Assembly: GCF_947489035.1 (NCBI RefSeq)
Contig: NZ_CANLCI010000014.1
Location: 1-64,000, forward strand
DNA length: 64,000 bases
Direction: 5' to 3'
From: an uncultured Ferrimonas sp.
GTDB lineage: Bacteria; Pseudomonadota; Gammaproteobacteria; Enterobacterales; Shewanellaceae
The notes beneath the pieces are model-generated. The model saw only the letters and a program-made list of their open reading frames with translations, was not told where the DNA came from and searched no databases. Positions 63,392-64,000 of the stretch are shown here, piece by piece. The translations under genes were made by a program, and so were the position numbers. Each line of letters starts with the position of its first letter. The first letter of the stretch is position 1.

Positions 63392-64000
63392 TTAAGTTAA
63401 AATCAGCTCTTTAACTACGCGGCTACCGAAGTAGGCCAAGGTCAGCAATCCGGCACCGGTAAAGGTGTAGCCAACGGCGGTGCGAACTCGCACACCACGC
63501 AGGTGATGCTGTGCCAGCATCGCGGCGTAGACCAGCCATGCCAGCATCGACAAGATGGCCTTATGGCCGCGGCCATCGCCTAAGAAGTTATCTAAGAAGC
63601 CCCAACCGGTGAGCAACGCCACGGTCAGCAGCGTAAAGCCAATCCAGATAAAGTGGTACAGCTGCTTTTCTACCGTTAATAGCGGTGGCATTGGGCTGTT
63701 GAGCATTAACTGACGATCTTTGAGCTTGCGGTTGATGCTTTGCAGTTGCAATGCGTACAGCGCCGCTAGCAATAAGACTGCGTAAGCCAGCAACGAGATC
63801 AAGACGTGCGACCATACCGCCGGCTTGGTTTCAAAGTTGGTGATGTACTCAGGGGGAAGCAACCACAACCCCGCCACCGACAGCGCTGCCAATGAGTACA
63901 CCGCTGGCGCAATGATGATCACCTTCAGTCGTGGCAACATCACCGTTACCGACAGCGTGATCAGCCAGATCAGCAATGATGAGGTGTTGGTTAGGCTGAA
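63392..64000 (-). CDS. ypjD: YpjD/CcsA-like inner-membrane protein (partial, start beyond window)
   Basis: At least 202 residues, open to the window edge (FSLTNTSSLLIWLI precedes the first in-frame TTG at 63976), so the N-terminus lies outside. At least six hydrophobic segments; HVLISLLAYAVLLLAALYAL and WGFLDNFLGDGRGHKAILSM fit the CcsA/YpjD branch of cytochrome-c-assembly-like proteins, where the His in GHK and others may contact haem. In Escherichia coli ypjD and yfjD also adjoin, between ffh and grpE. Confidence 0.85.
   Translation of the reverse strand, partial: FSLTNTSSLLIWLITLSVTVMLPRLKVIIIAPAVYSLAALSVAGLWLLPPEYITNFETKPAVWSHVLISLLAYAVLLLAALYALQLQSINRKLKDRQLMLNSPMPPLLTVEKQLYHFIWIGFTLLTVALLTGWGFLDNFLGDGRGHKAILSMLAWLVYAAMLAQHHLRGVRVRTAVGYTFTGAGLLTLAYFGSRVVKELILT

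Overview
The window is a stretch of chromosome from a gammaproteobacterium, most likely a marine Alteromonadales species related to Shewanella or Ferrimonas. This placement is inferred. It rests on the gene order rpsT / murJ-ribF-ileS-lspA-fkpB-ispH / type IV pilus minor pilins, on the order metK ... sprT-endA-rsmE-gshB, on a glutamine-dependent NadE next to glnB, and on small families typical of that order (DUF3545-, DUF2947-, DUF3389- and TapY2-like proteins). No insertion sequence, integrase, prophage or CRISPR array was seen, and most genes are ordinary chromosomal ones.

Layout. 1-11 kb: a DUF481 outer-membrane protein, the base-excision-repair pair nfo and ung (divergent), a hemerythrin-like protein, a DUF3545 protein, tal-pgi, an AGCS sodium:amino-acid symporter with a CRP-like site upstream, yaaA and a secreted M28 peptidase. 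11-19 kb: rpsT, murJ and the coupled ribF-ileS-lspA-fkpB-ispH operon. 19-33 kb: two tandem, diverged copies of a type IV pilus minor-pilin operon (pilV-pilW-pilX-pilY1). Only the second copy continues into pilE and tapY2. Three antisense FimT/GspH-like pseudopilin genes bracket the copies. 33-37 kb: nadE-glnB and an ABC exporter (yadG-yadH type) coupled to a TrmB-like methyltransferase. 37-42 kb: two very small candidate genes between terminators, a TSUP permease, a TetR regulator, a SieB-like membrane protein and a FapA/DUF342 protein. 42-43 kb: four tandem tRNA-Leu(CAG) genes behind one strong promoter, and rsmC. 44-49 kb: a cassette of two small PstS-like periplasmic proteins flanking a porin, followed by a GGDEF-EAL protein. 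49-56 kb (minus strand): a secreted pyroglutamyl-peptidase-like protein whose nucleophile position is Ser, two PepSY membrane proteins (one with a C-terminal 2Fe-2S domain), sprT-endA-rsmE-gshB and a small secreted protein, with metK behind MetJ-like boxes. 56-64 kb: a signal-peptide-bearing ATP-dependent DNA ligase, tkt, a GGDEF protein, a DUF2947 protein, menI plus a DUF3389 protein, a CorB-like CNNM protein, and the 3' part of a YpjD/CcsA-like gene that runs off the window.

How the genes fit together. Most serve core metabolism: the pentose-phosphate link (tal, pgi, tkt), translation (ileS, rpsT, tRNAs, rRNA methylases), the envelope (murJ, lspA) and cofactors (ribF, nadE, gshB, metK). The less ordinary parts are the duplicated pilus-tip cluster, the Pcp-like/PepSY/ferredoxin operon, and the PstS-like/porin/c-di-GMP cassette. 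These three are the best candidates for undescribed biology. All functional assignments are from reading the sequence; no database search was run.
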